DNA of 64,000 nucleotides from Xenorhabdus thuongxuanensis (GCF_001908095.1 NZ_MKGR01000001.1:272112-336111), one strand, 5' to 3'. Counted from the first letter of the stretch, positions 8,590-18,169 are shown. Numbers and translations: made by a program. Notes: generated from the letters alone by a model not told the origin.

Positions 8590-9123
8590 ATGGCAATAAT
8601 AGGTATATTCTTCGGTAGCGATACAGGCAACACAGAGAACATCGCCAAAATGATCCAAGAAAAATTGGGCGGTGCTGATGTTGCTGAAGTCCACGATATT
8701 GCCAAAAGCAGCAAAGAAGATATTGAAGCCTTCGATATCCTGCTGCTTGGCATCCCAACCTGGTATTACGGCGAAGCTCAGTGTGACTGGGATGATTTCT
8801 TCCCAACACTGGAAGAGATCGACTTCGAAGGGAAACTGGTTGCTTTGTTCGGCTGTGGTGACCAGGAAGATTATGCAGAGTACTTCTGCGATGCTATGGG
8901 CACCATTCGCGATATTATTGAACCTCGTAGTGCCATTATTGTAGGCCACTGGCCAACTCAAGGATATCACTTTGAAGCCTCTAAGGGCATGGCAGACGAT
9001 AACCATTTTATTGGTTTAGCTATTGATGAAGATCGTCAACCAGAATTGACGGATGAGCGCGTTGAAGCCTGGGTACAACAGATCAAGGTTGAAATGAGCC
9101 TGTCAGAGATTCTAGACGCTTAA
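8590..9123 (+). CDS. fldA: Flavodoxin I
   Basis: A 177-residue long-chain flavodoxin, a cytoplasmic FMN electron carrier that serves radical-SAM enzymes such as MiaB and LipA (both in this window) and biotin and methionine synthesis. The FMN phosphate-binding loop GSDTGNTENIAK is at residues 9-20, the aromatic isoalloxazine-flanking WYYG is near 57-60, and GCGDQEDYAEYF is near 95-106. Length and sequence match E. coli FldA (176 aa). An AAGAGG ribosome site lies upstream of the ATG. It is followed by the uof-fur unit, as in E. coli. Confidence 0.97.
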   Translation: MAIIGIFFGSDTGNTENIAKMIQEKLGGADVAEVHDIAKSSKEDIEAFDILLLGIPTWYYGEAQCDWDDFFPTLEEIDFEGKLVALFGCGDQEDYAEYFCDAMGTIRDIIEPRSAIIVGHWPTQGYHFEASKGMADDNHFIGLAIDEDRQPELTDERVEAWVQQIKVEMSLSEILDA

Positions 9124-9229
9124 TAAGAAGATAAAAGCCCTTTCAGGCAGGATTATTCTTGCATAATGTGTCATGATATCTAAATAGGCATGGTTTTCAT
9201 TTTTAACATCCATGCCTATAATCAGCAAC

Positions 9230-9313
9230 GTGAAACAGAATCATGATTCCCTCACGATACCCCCAAGTATCATAAGTTCACTTAACTCAAGTTACAGGAC
9301 TGAATCCGCATGA
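9230..9313 (+). CDS. uof: Candidate Uof leader peptide upstream of fur
   Basis: A 27-codon frame starting at GTG 9230 and ending in a TGA that overlaps the fur start codon (ATGA at 9310-9313). In E. coli the short uof gene overlaps fur in just this way and is the target through which the small RNA RyhB controls fur translation. Position, length and the overlap match. No strong ribosome site is seen before the GTG, so start and translation are inferred. Confidence 0.5.
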   Translation: MKQNHDSLTIPPSIISSLNSSYRTESA

Positions 9314-9762
9314 CCGACAACAATAAAGCATTGAAAAATGCTGGACTTAAAGTAACACTTCCACGACTGAAGATTCTGGAAGTGCTACAGGACCCAGAAT
9401 GCCATCATGTCAGTGCGGAGGATCTCTACAAAAAACTGATTGATATCGGTGAAGAGATTGGCCTCGCCACTGTCTATCGCGTGTTGAACCAGTTCGATGA
9501 TGCCGGCATTGTCACACGCCACAATTTTGAAGGCGGTAAATCGGTTTTTGAACTCACTCAGCAACATCACCATGACCATCTGATTTGTCTCGACTGCGGT
9601 AAGGTCATTGAATTTAATGATGAGTTCATTGAAGAGCGTCAGAAAAATATTGCCGAGCGTTATGGAATTAAGCTCTCAAACCACAGTCTTTATTTATATG
9701 GTCATTGTGCTGATGGTAATTGCCGCGAAGATAGCGCATTTCATGATGAGAAAACACGATAA
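9310..9762 (+). CDS. fur: Ferric uptake regulator Fur
   Basis: A 150-residue metal-dependent repressor. It has an N-terminal winged-helix DNA-binding domain (about 1-83) with the LATVYRVLNQFDDAGIV recognition region, then a metal-binding dimerisation domain with HHHDHLICLDCGK near 86-99 and a C-terminal HCADGNCRED cysteine pair. With Fe2+ it represses iron-uptake genes; the hydroxamate siderophore operon at the other end of the window is a plausible target. Length agrees with E. coli Fur (148 aa). Translation is probably coupled to the overlapping uof frame. Confidence 0.97.
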   Translation: MTDNNKALKNAGLKVTLPRLKILEVLQDPECHHVSAEDLYKKLIDIGEEIGLATVYRVLNQFDDAGIVTRHNFEGGKSVFELTQQHHHDHLICLDCGKVIEFNDEFIEERQKNIAERYGIKLSNHSLYLYGHCADGNCREDSAFHDEKTR

Positions 9763-9807
9763 ATAAGCGCCAACAATGAAGTGATTGAAATAATCCGCTT
9801 CTGCTAT

Positions 9808-9857
9808 TTGTTCATCTAAATAATTTGTTCATCTGAATAAGTTGTTCGTCTGATAAG
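9808..9857. repeat. Three tandem 16-17 bp repeats downstream of fur
   Basis: Units at 9808-9824, 9825-9841 and 9842-9857 follow the pattern TTGTTCRTCTRAATAAK. The first two differ at two positions and the third lacks one base. The block abuts the terminator hairpin between fur and the convergent chitobiase gene. Its function is unknown; it may be slipped duplication. Confidence 0.7.
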
Positions 9858-9899
9858 CAACCTGCCGATGAGTTCTCAAGATAATCGGCAAGTTGCTTT
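9856..9899. terminator. Bidirectional terminator between fur and chb
   Basis: A hairpin with arms AGCAAC/TGCCGAT and ATCGGCA/GTTGCT, one mismatch column and a 14-base loop. It is followed by TTTA on the plus side and preceded by an A/T-rich run useful on the minus side. It lies between two convergent genes. Confidence 0.65.
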
Positions 9900-9934
9900 A
9901 TCAATTTATTACCCTCATGCCGCATACGCAATTG

Positions 9935-12640
9935 TTAGAATTTAACTTCATCTATGCGACTAAAACGTTTTCCATCGGCACTGACAGAGCGAATTTTCAC
10001 ATTGCCGCTGACATGGGGTCGTTGTCTGTCATTGTAATCTTGCCATGTTTTTCCATTATCCAATGAGTATTGGATAACCATTCCCGGTAATGCGATATTG
10101 GCTTCCAGTATTCCAGAAACAATTCTGCCGCCCGGCACTGGCAAACGATACGAAATTTGGACGTTATCCAGCTTAGCTAGCTCACGCTGCCCCATCAGAT
10201 TGGCAAAGCGTTCCCAATCTTGTTGCAGGAGAGCCGTATCAACATAATGTGTTATTCCACCTCTATACTCCCTGCCCTGCTGATAATTCTGCTCCCACTC
10301 TGCTTGGTGCCATGCCCGTTCTGCTAGCGGCAATAAGCGTGGATAAATCATATATTCCATTTGTTCATCGGTACGCACGGTTTCACTCCATGATTGCCCC
10401 GACATACCATAAGCCCCCGGCCAGCGTTTATTACTATGAGTATTAAAGTGATTGCCATCACGATCCAACGAGGTTTCAGCATTTTGTGGCATATTGTTCG
10501 GGGCAAAGCTGAAAATTTTTGCCTCATCATTAAAACGGGTTGCCCAATAGTAGCCCCGCTCTTTCGGATGGGCTTCATATGGCATATCCAGGTAGACATA
10601 ATCAGGGCTGGAAACAACAACTCGATAGCTCTTATTCGCCCAGTTATTGGCAGAATCATAACCTCCCCAATATAGGGTATCCCAAAAGTTCACCGCAACA
10701 TGTTTAGTAGCGAAATCTTTTGCTGATTTGGCATATTTCAGGCCATCCTGCCATGCTTGCATGGTGCTAATACCGTGGGCATTGACGATTTTGCTGACTT
10801 CAATGGCAAAATAACTGGCAAGTTCATCAACATCTTTAATGGCGCCTTGCGCTATCATCTTCTGACAAGCCTGAGATTTTTCCCATGGTTTGTCTTCGAT
10901 TTTTTGGTTGATAATCCCCTTATCTGGCACTATCGGTTCGTTTTTATCCTGATATCCCGCACCCAGACGAATATTTTTCGCTTCATCCCCACCAAAATGC
11001 CATGTGTTCAACGGCAGACCAGCCTTTTGGTGCATGGCAACAACTTCGCTAATAACTTTATCGATAAACCGTTTTGAAGAGTCCATGCACGGGTTAAGAT
11101 AACTGTGACGATCATAGAACTGCACGGAAGTTGTATTCGAGGTATCTGTCGGATCAAGCAGACGATATTCATTGGCTTCCTGCTCTTTGCCCTGAGCCAT
11201 AAGCCGCTTATAACGCGCTTCCATTGACATCACTGCGGCACGAGCATGGGCGGGTATATCAATTTCTGGGATCACTTCTATCTGGCGGGCCTTCGCATAG
11301 TTTAGAATATCAATATAATCCTGACGGCTAAAATAGCCACTTCCCATATTGTTATTCTCTGGCCCTGATCCCAATTGCGGCAATAAGCACTGAGTTTCAC
11401 TCAGATCATGACAACGTTGACTGCCGATTTCTGTCAACTCTGGTAAACCAGGGATCTCTAATCGCCAACCTTCATCATCGCTCAAATGGAAATGGAACTT
11501 GTTCAGTTTATAGTGGGACATTTGATCAAGCAGACGCAAAACAGCTTCTTTGCTATGAAAATTTCGCCCAACATCAAGGAACACACCACGATATTCAAAT
11601 CGAGGAGCATCTTTTGCCATCAATGTCGCAATCTTTGGAATACCATTGGCGGGAAGTAAGGAAAACAGCGATTGTAGGCCATAGAATACGCCAGATTGAT
11701 CAAACGCGATAATTTGTGCCCCTTTGGTGGTTATCTCCAATAAATACGCACCTTTTATTCGCCAAGGCTTGGTAAATTGGCTTGCGTTGATTTGAGTCGC
11801 TATTCGATAACCGTTATCCGTTAAATGAATATCACGGGCTTTGAAACGTTCCCTGATCACGTTAACAGATTCGCCGCTCAACCCGCCCAACTCTAATTTC
11901 ACGCCACGGGATAAATCCACATCCTGGGAATGAACGAAAAGCTCTTTCGGTGTCGGAATAATCTGCCCTCGCAGCTTATCTTCACTGATTGTTGCCACCT
12001 GTTGGTTTTTTGCAAAGCGATTTTCAGATGTCATCAGGATATTGTTATCCGTTGTGGTTCGTTTCCACTGCTCACCTTCCAGATCAGATAAAAATTTGCT
12101 GATATTTTCAGTATTGGTACTTACCAAGACCTTGGGCGTAGCATCACCGGAAACCGCATACCAACGCGGCATAAAATCTGTACTGTAAATCTGCCAATAT
12201 TCGCCAATAATAGGTAGCACGACCTTTTCATTGGCTTTGATGCTCGTAAATTTCTTTGTCGGCTCCAGTTTATGTAAGTCCCCCGTAATATGGGTAATTT
12301 TGTATTGATCATTGTCCAGTTTCAGTATTTGGCGAATACTGTGGAAATAGAGTGCCCAATCAGAAGAATTGATTGCCTGATCACCATTGCTCAAGATGAT
12401 GTTGACCCGATTACAGGCCGCCGAATCAGCGCCAAGAATGGCACAATCTGTACCATGTGAACCAGCCTGATTATCAATGACTTTGAAAGTGACTTTTACC
12501 TGACTGAGTAAATCCACAATCTGTTGTGATGACATTGATTGCTGCGGTGATATTGGCGATGTCACTTCTGCATGAGCGCTGCCTATAAATCCAACTGCCG
12601 TGATGAATGCTGCCAAGGTACGTAATTTAATGGGTTTCAT
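9935..12640 (-). CDS. chb: Chitobiase (beta-N-acetylhexosaminidase, GH20), secreted
   Basis: A 901-residue glycoside hydrolase family 20 enzyme that cleaves chitobiose and related GlcNAc disaccharides to GlcNAc. It has an N-terminal signal peptide ending near AHA (residues 22-24), a carbohydrate-binding CHB_HEX domain (about 30-190), a GH20b domain, the catalytic barrel starting near FEYRGVFLDVGRNF, and a C-terminal immunoglobulin-like domain. The catalytic pair of substrate-assisted GH20 enzymes is seen in HFGGDEAKN at Asp552-Glu553. In E. coli the corresponding place between fur and glnS holds chiPQ, also chitin-sugar genes. The product would feed the nagE-nagBAC genes downstream. It should act in the periplasm or outside the cell. 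Confidence 0.93.
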   Translation of the reverse strand: MKPIKLRTLAAFITAVGFIGSAHAEVTSPISPQQSMSSQQIVDLLSQVKVTFKVIDNQAGSHGTDCAILGADSAACNRVNIILSNGDQAINSSDWALYFHSIRQILKLDNDQYKITHITGDLHKLEPTKKFTSIKANEKVVLPIIGEYWQIYSTDFMPRWYAVSGDATPKVLVSTNTENISKFLSDLEGEQWKRTTTDNNILMTSENRFAKNQQVATISEDKLRGQIIPTPKELFVHSQDVDLSRGVKLELGGLSGESVNVIRERFKARDIHLTDNGYRIATQINASQFTKPWRIKGAYLLEITTKGAQIIAFDQSGVFYGLQSLFSLLPANGIPKIATLMAKDAPRFEYRGVFLDVGRNFHSKEAVLRLLDQMSHYKLNKFHFHLSDDEGWRLEIPGLPELTEIGSQRCHDLSETQCLLPQLGSGPENNNMGSGYFSRQDYIDILNYAKARQIEVIPEIDIPAHARAAVMSMEARYKRLMAQGKEQEANEYRLLDPTDTSNTTSVQFYDRHSYLNPCMDSSKRFIDKVISEVVAMHQKAGLPLNTWHFGGDEAKNIRLGAGYQDKNEPIVPDKGIINQKIEDKPWEKSQACQKMIAQGAIKDVDELASYFAIEVSKIVNAHGISTMQAWQDGLKYAKSAKDFATKHVAVNFWDTLYWGGYDSANNWANKSYRVVVSSPDYVYLDMPYEAHPKERGYYWATRFNDEAKIFSFAPNNMPQNAETSLDRDGNHFNTHSNKRWPGAYGMSGQSWSETVRTDEQMEYMIYPRLLPLAERAWHQAEWEQNYQQGREYRGGITHYVDTALLQQDWERFANLMGQRELAKLDNVQISYRLPVPGGRIVSGILEANIALPGMVIQYSLDNGKTWQDYNDRQRPHVSGNVKIRSVSADGKRFSRIDEVKF

Positions 12641-12800
12641 AAATTACCTCGTCCGAACTTATTATTTTTTCGATGGGTAAATTTTTGGGCAAATAATGTA
12701 CAAGTTTGGCCAGGCAATAACCCTATACAATATGTGACTATAAGGCAATTTTTAATCTTAGCTGAAGGAGTTAATTTTCGTTACGAGGCTATCAAGCACA

Positions 12801-12832
12801 AAAAAGCGTGAAAATAATCACGCTTTCTTATG
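12801..12832 (-). terminator. Rho-independent terminator of glnS
   Basis: Read on the minus strand, a perfect 9-base stem AAAGCGTGA/TCACGCTTT with a 6-base loop is followed by a T-run, placed 30 bases after the glnS stop codon. Confidence 0.8.
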
Positions 12833-12861
12833 TACGAGGTCACATTATCTTAGTGAGATTA

Positions 12862-14529
12862 TTACTCTTGTGAGATTTTTGCCCAAGTATCACGCAGGCC
12901 AACCGTACGGTTAAAGACCAGATGCTCAGCACTTGACAGGCGGCTATCAGCACAGAAATAACCTTCACGCTCAAACTGATAAGTTGTTTCTGGCAATGCA
13001 TTTGCCAACCCAAGTTCTACAAACCCTTTACGGATCACCAACGATTCTGGATTGATAGTAGACAAGAAATCATCTTCTGCCCCTGGGTTCGCCACGCTGA
13101 ACAGACGGTCATACAGATAGAATTCCACTGGTACGCCGTGTGCAGCGCTTACCCAATGAATGACGCCCTTAACCTTGCGACCATCGGCTGGATCTTTGTT
13201 CAGGGTTTGCTCGTCATACTGGCAATAAATCGTAGTGATATTGCCTTCCGCGTCTTTCTCAACTCGCTCTGCTTTAATCACATAAGCATTGCGCAGACGA
13301 ACTTCTTTGCCCAGAACCAGACGCTTATATTGACGGTTTGCTTCTTCGCGGAAATCCGCACGATCAATATACAGTTCGCGGCTGAACGGCACTTCCCTGC
13401 TACCCATTTCTGGTTTGTTTGGGTGGTTAGGCATTGTCAGAATGACTTCACCTTCTGGCATGTTCTCAATCACCAGTTTCACCGGCTCAAGAACCGCCAT
13501 AGCACGCGGTGCATTTTCGTTCAGGTCATCACGAATACAGGATTCCAATGCCGCCATTTCAACGTTGTTATCCTGTTTCGTCACACCAATACGGCGGCAG
13601 AACTCACGGATAGCAGCCGCAGTATAACCACGACGACGTAACCCAGAGATAGTCGGCATACGTGGGTCATCCCAACCATCAACGATCTTTTCTGTCACCA
13701 ACTGGTTAAGCTTACGCTTGGACATCACCGTATATTCCAGATTCAGGCGAGAAAACTCGTACTGACGTGGATGGCAATCAATCGTAATGTTATCCAATAC
13801 CCAATCGTACAAACGGCGGTTATCCTGGAATTCCAGCGTACAGATGGAATGGGTGATCCCTTCCAGTGCATCGGAAATGCAGTGCGTGAAATCATACATC
13901 GGATAGATGCACCATTTATTCCCTGACTGGTGATGCTCTGCAAATTTGATACGGTAGATTACCGGATCACGCATAACAATGAACGGAGATGCCATATCAA
14001 TTTTGGCACGCAAACACGCCTTGCCTTCAGCAAATTCACCGGCACGCATTTTTTCAAACAGCGCCAGGTTTTCTTCTACGCTGCGATCACGATATGGACT
14101 GTTTTTGCCTGGCTCTTTTAGCGTACCGCGATATTCACGGATCTCTTCAGGACTGAGTTCATCGACATACGCCAGACCTTTATTGATTAACTCAATGGCG
14201 TATTGATACAGAGTATCGAAATAGTCAGAAGAGTAGCAAATATCCCCACTCCACTGGAATCCCAACCATTGAACGTCAGTTTTAATCGATTCAACGTACT
14301 CGATATCTTCCTTGACTGGGTTTGTATCGTCAAAACGTAGGTTGCATTGTCCCTGATAGTCTTGAGCGATGCCGAAATTCAGGCAGATCGACTTAGCATG
14401 GCCGATATGCAGATAACCGTTGGGTTCAGGTGGGAAACGGGTATGTACGGATGTATGTTTACCAGTTGCCAGATCTTCGTCAATAATCTGACGAATAAAG
14501 TTTGTCGGACGGGCATCTGCCTCACTCAT
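12862..14529 (-). CDS. glnS: Glutaminyl-tRNA synthetase
   Basis: A 555-residue class I aminoacyl-tRNA synthetase that charges tRNA-Gln in the cytoplasm. The HIGH signature is at residues 41-44 ([10 protein letters not shown]), and the KMSKS equivalent appears as VMSKRKLN near residue 270. The ATG at 14529, giving [11 protein letters not shown], matches the E. coli N-terminus and follows a GAGGA site, so I prefer it to the TTG five codons upstream. Three of the six tRNAs in the nearby cluster are its substrates. The neighbouring order fur-glnS-nagE follows the E. coli map. Confidence 0.97.
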   Translation of the reverse strand: MSEADARPTNFIRQIIDEDLATGKHTSVHTRFPPEPNGYLHIGHAKSICLNFGIAQDYQGQCNLRFDDTNPVKEDIEYVESIKTDVQWLGFQWSGDICYSSDYFDTLYQYAIELINKGLAYVDELSPEEIREYRGTLKEPGKNSPYRDRSVEENLALFEKMRAGEFAEGKACLRAKIDMASPFIVMRDPVIYRIKFAEHHQSGNKWCIYPMYDFTHCISDALEGITHSICTLEFQDNRRLYDWVLDNITIDCHPRQYEFSRLNLEYTVMSKRKLNQLVTEKIVDGWDDPRMPTISGLRRRGYTAAAIREFCRRIGVTKQDNNVEMAALESCIRDDLNENAPRAMAVLEPVKLVIENMPEGEVILTMPNHPNKPEMGSREVPFSRELYIDRADFREEANRQYKRLVLGKEVRLRNAYVIKAERVEKDAEGNITTIYCQYDEQTLNKDPADGRKVKGVIHWVSAAHGVPVEFYLYDRLFSVANPGAEDDFLSTINPESLVIRKGFVELGLANALPETTYQFEREGYFCADSRLSSAEHLVFNRTVGLRDTWAKISQE

Positions 14530-14960
14530 CGTTTTTTTCCTCAATGCAAAAAGCGCTTTAACATAACCCCCTATAATCTAATAAGCTGAACCGAGAAACA
14601 ATACTTTGTTCGTGGGAAATGGTGGAATGGGTAAAGTTAGTGCGGAAAAGCGGGAAAACAGCTCTTATCTTAGCCGATTAAAGAAATCAGTTAACAAAGA
14701 AGCAACAATAACTCATCCCCTGAAAAATAAATCACTGGCAAAATACGATATACGTTTTATATATAATATAATTTAATTTTTATGACTATATGAGTATATC
14801 TTAAAGACATTGATTCGCCAGACACATAATCTTCAGAAAATAAGTGAAAAGTTATTTAATTAGCATATCTTTCAGTATATCTGCATAACTGGTAATTTCA
14901 CCTTTTTTATTACCATTACTTCAATACTAAAAGCTATCTATATATCAATAGAGAATAAAA
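14530..14960. other. AT-rich intergenic region glnS/glycosyltransferase
   Basis: About 430 bases between divergent genes, which must include both promoters. Base composition shifts to strongly AT-rich from about 14700 onward and stays so through the glycosyltransferase gene. A 7-base inverted repeat (14890-14896 and 14909-14915) lies 45-70 bases before the next start. No further gene is seen. Confidence 0.5.
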
Positions 14961-16247
14961 ATGAACGATCTATTATCAAGCAATAAAAAGATGATTATAG
15001 CTATAGTCATTAATGAAAAATATATATTAAATCACTATACAGATGGATTTAAGGTAGGTGCCACATCATTTACATTAAAAATGGTTGACTATTTTATTAA
15101 GCAACATATTTTTGCTGGATTTATTCTTTATAAAAGAGACGAATCTCTATTAGTACCCAAAATTGAACAATCAAAGATAGGTGGAATAAAATATATAAAA
15201 ATTTTCTTCAATTTTTCGATGAGTTCAGAGAATATCAAGGAAACCTTAGCTAAAGGTTTACGCTTTCTTTCTATAGATAATCAGCAAGAATCCAATATTT
15301 TTGCTTATTATCAGACCGATACGCTTCTCTGTTATCATCCATCAAACTTTCCATGTGGCGTAACACATCATGGGCCTTTTGTTGAAGATTTTCAGAAACA
15401 CTATTCACAAGAGGAAGCTTATCAATCATTTGAAAATAAAGATAAAGCCCTTCATCTTTATAAACAACAATCCATAGGTATTAATACCTTAATTGATAAA
15501 GGATATTATGTTATACAACATTCTAAACTACAAGGGGATTATCTAATAAGCAAAAGAGTTCACCGAGAAAAAATAAAACAAATTAATCCACCCATGTTTT
15601 TCCACGAAAATCACGAATTAAAATCATTAAACCCTAACATAAGTCACTTCCTAAAAACAGATAAGAATGAATTTTTATTATTCACTGCTGTTGCCAGATT
15701 AGATTATTTTAAAAACATCGAGCTATTAATTAATTCATCTATTCGCTTATTAAAAAAAGGTATTCCAGCAAGAACATTAATTTTAGGTGATGAAGAAAAA
15801 TATACTTTCAGAAGAGATATACTCTACTCCATGATCCCCATAGAATATAGAAAATACTTTTTAATTTCACATAAGCTACCACATAAAGAACTATTTAGTG
15901 TTTTTAATGCAGTAAAGAAAAAGGCTATTTTTGTATGCACATCACGCTACGAAACGCTGGGTATTACTCCTTTAGAGGCAGCATTAAATGGGGTCTATAC
16001 GATAGTTCCTAACTTAAGCTGTGTGGAAGCATCAACTTATTTCTCTTCAGAAGATAAGTTTGAATACGACATAACCTCACTGACGAAAAAAATAATTTCC
16101 ATACATAATAAAAAATTATTCGTATCCGATATACAGCAAAAAAATATCAGTTCTTTGCTATCAAAAGATATTTTTGAAGAAAGTGTTAATAGATTTTATA
16201 AAGAAATTTCAATAAGTTACAACCATACATTATCATACGTTATCTAA
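14961..16247 (+). CDS. GT-B-fold glycosyltransferase, family 1/4-like
   Basis: A 428-residue protein without signal peptide or obvious membrane helix. The C-terminal half (about 240-400) has the usual pattern of retaining GT-B transferases: FLLFTAVARLDYFKNIE near 239-255, a LILGDEE strand near 273-279, and the EX7E motif ETLGITPLE at 331-339 that contacts the nucleotide-sugar donor. The N-terminal half carries the acceptor domain with HHGPF near 136-140. Donor and acceptor cannot be deduced. The gene is much more AT-rich than its neighbours and stands alone between the housekeeping genes glnS and nagE, suggesting horizontal acquisition. An AGAATAAAA stretch is the only ribosome-site candidate. 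Confidence 0.8.
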   Translation: MNDLLSSNKKMIIAIVINEKYILNHYTDGFKVGATSFTLKMVDYFIKQHIFAGFILYKRDESLLVPKIEQSKIGGIKYIKIFFNFSMSSENIKETLAKGLRFLSIDNQQESNIFAYYQTDTLLCYHPSNFPCGVTHHGPFVEDFQKHYSQEEAYQSFENKDKALHLYKQQSIGINTLIDKGYYVIQHSKLQGDYLISKRVHREKIKQINPPMFFHENHELKSLNPNISHFLKTDKNEFLLFTAVARLDYFKNIELLINSSIRLLKKGIPARTLILGDEEKYTFRRDILYSMIPIEYRKYFLISHKLPHKELFSVFNAVKKKAIFVCTSRYETLGITPLEAALNGVYTIVPNLSCVEASTYFSSEDKFEYDITSLTKKIISIHNKKLFVSDIQQKNISSLLSKDIFEESVNRFYKEISISYNHTLSYVI

Positions 16248-16442
16248 ACATTATTTATAATCACAAAGATTAACAATCTCAGATAAATGAGCACACCAAG
16301 TGCTCATTTTAATTTCTATCAAGATCGTTACAACGATCACAATTACTTACTTATCTATAGCTTTTTCTTATTTTTCATTTAAAAATAAGTATTGTTAATA
16401 GTGAAACGTCTCCAATAATATTTACTACAACAGGTGAGCATC

Positions 16443-17957
16443 ATGAGCATATTCAGTTACTTACAGCGATTGGGAAAAGCACTCATGCTCCCCATCGCTT
16501 CACTTCCTGTCGCTGCGTTACTACTGCGGCTTGGTCAACCAGATGTATTTAATATCGCTTTTATTGCCAGTGCAGGTGGCGGAATTTTCGAAAATTTGCC
16601 TTTACTATTTGCATTAGGAATCTCTGTTGGTCTGGCGAAAGATAATAGTGGAGCGGCAGCGCTTGCTGGAGTCGTTGGCTTTTTTATTCTGACAAAAGCA
16701 ACCACTGTTATTGATCCTAAAATCAATATGTCGTTTTTTGCCGGTATTATTTCAGGAATTGTTGCTGGCCACTGTTATAACCGTTTTTCTGAAACCCAAT
16801 TACCCGAGTTTTTAGCATTTTTCGCTGGTAAACGTTTAGTCCCTATCATAACCGGAATTATTTGCCTTTTCCTGGCATGGATTTGCGGACATATCTGGCC
16901 ATATGTACAACATGGCATTGATCATTTTAGCCTTTTGGTTTCAAAAAGTGGTGTGGCTGGATGGTTTGCCTATGGCGTTCTTAACCGTGCCTTAATTCCG
17001 TTTGGCCTACACTATATCCTGCATTCCGTTTTCTGGTTCAGCTTAGGTGACTGTATAAAAATCACTTATGATCTGGCAGGAGCAATGCACAATATCTGTC
17101 TGGCACCTGATGTAGTACACTCACTCACTATTGGAGCAACGATACCTGGAATAGAAGGTTCAAACATCACTCAAATAGCGAGTGACCTTACTCGTGGTGA
17201 TCTCAATCGCTTCTTTGCTGGTGATCCCAATGCAGGGGTGTATATGGCTTGGGCCTATCCAATATTTATGGGCGGCTTACCTGGTGCTGCCTTAGCCATG
17301 TATTTGGCTGCACCAAAATCACGTCGTCCCCAAATTGGTGGGATGTTATTTTCTGTTGCCTTAACATCATTCCTGACGGGTATCACTGAACCAATAGAGT
17401 TTTCATTCTTATTTTTAGCTCCCGTATTATATGTTTTACATGCAATTCTTGCGGGCGTTAGCATGATAATCACAAACTCTTTGGGTGTCTTGCACGGTTT
17501 CGGCTTCTCTGCTGGCCTGATTGATTTTGGATTAAATTGGGGACTAGCAACAAAACCATGGATATTGATCCCACTTATCATCCTATTCTTTGTTCTCTAT
17601 TTCGTTGTCTTTACCTTAATGATCCGCATTTTCAATCTGAATACGATAGGCAGAGAAGAGGCAAACTCTGATAAAGCAACTTCGGCATCCCAAGATAAAG
17701 AGGCTATCTCACACTATATCAGCGCCCTCGGTGGGCCTAACAATATTCGTACTGTCGATGCTTGCATCACTCGACTGCGTTTAACTGTAGAGGACAATAC
17801 TCGATTAGATGAGCCTCAATTGAAGAAATTAGGAGCTAAGGGTGTCTTAAAAATAGGTAAACAGAGTATTCAAGTCATCCTCGGACCACAAGCCGAAAGC
17901 ATCGCCGAACAAGTGAAAGTTCAGTTGAAACTCAGTCATTCAGATAAAACTGAATAA
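16443..17957 (+). CDS. nagE: PTS N-acetylglucosamine permease IICB, lacking IIA
   Basis: A 504-residue GlcNAc-specific phosphotransferase permease. The membrane IIC domain (about 1-390) starts MSIFSYLQRLGKALMLPIA, as in E. coli NagE. A cytoplasmic IIB domain (about 425-500) carries the phosphorylated cysteine in DACITRLRL. E. coli NagE is about 648 residues because of a C-terminal IIA domain; here the protein stops after IIB at SHSDKTE, directly before a terminator. Phosphate would have to come from another IIA protein such as Crr, which is an inference. I chose ATG 16443 over GTG 16434 from the E. coli alignment and an AGGTGA ribosome site. It imports and phosphorylates GlcNAc for NagA and NagB. 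Confidence 0.92.
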   Translation: MSIFSYLQRLGKALMLPIASLPVAALLLRLGQPDVFNIAFIASAGGGIFENLPLLFALGISVGLAKDNSGAAALAGVVGFFILTKATTVIDPKINMSFFAGIISGIVAGHCYNRFSETQLPEFLAFFAGKRLVPIITGIICLFLAWICGHIWPYVQHGIDHFSLLVSKSGVAGWFAYGVLNRALIPFGLHYILHSVFWFSLGDCIKITYDLAGAMHNICLAPDVVHSLTIGATIPGIEGSNITQIASDLTRGDLNRFFAGDPNAGVYMAWAYPIFMGGLPGAALAMYLAAPKSRRPQIGGMLFSVALTSFLTGITEPIEFSFLFLAPVLYVLHAILAGVSMIITNSLGVLHGFGFSAGLIDFGLNWGLATKPWILIPLIILFFVLYFVVFTLMIRIFNLNTIGREEANSDKATSASQDKEAISHYISALGGPNNIRTVDACITRLRLTVEDNTRLDEPQLKKLGAKGVLKIGKQSIQVILGPQAESIAEQVKVQLKLSHSDKTE

Positions 17958-17971
17958 TTTACGATGATAAG

Positions 17972-18004
17972 GATAAAAAGGAACGTAGTATGTTCCTTTT
18001 TATC
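17972..18004 (+). terminator. Rho-independent terminator after nagE
   Basis: A perfect 13-base stem (17972-17984 with 17992-18004) and a 7-base loop. The right arm contains TTCCTTTTTA, supplying the T-run. It closes the nagE unit, so nagB needs its own promoter. Confidence 0.85.
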
Positions 18005-18136
18005 TATAGCAAGTACACTTCATCTATCTGTTTTTTAAAAAATAAAACCAATAAACTTATTTTTTAACAAAAACAAAGTTATTTAAAATTCTACCAAAAA
18101 GTCATATTTTGACCTTATAATGATAAAAAACTAGTC

Positions 18137-18169
18137 ATATTTTTAATCTTATTTTAATATTAAAAATAT
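18137..18169. promoter_or_regulatory. Inverted repeat in the nagE-nagB gap, possible operator
   Basis: A perfect 10-base inverted repeat ATATTTTTAA/TTAAAAATAT with a 13-base spacer lies 70-100 bases before nagB in an AT-rich 235-base gap. NagC binds AT-rich dyads in front of nag genes in E. coli, so it is a candidate NagC operator. The match is by position and symmetry only. Confidence 0.35.
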
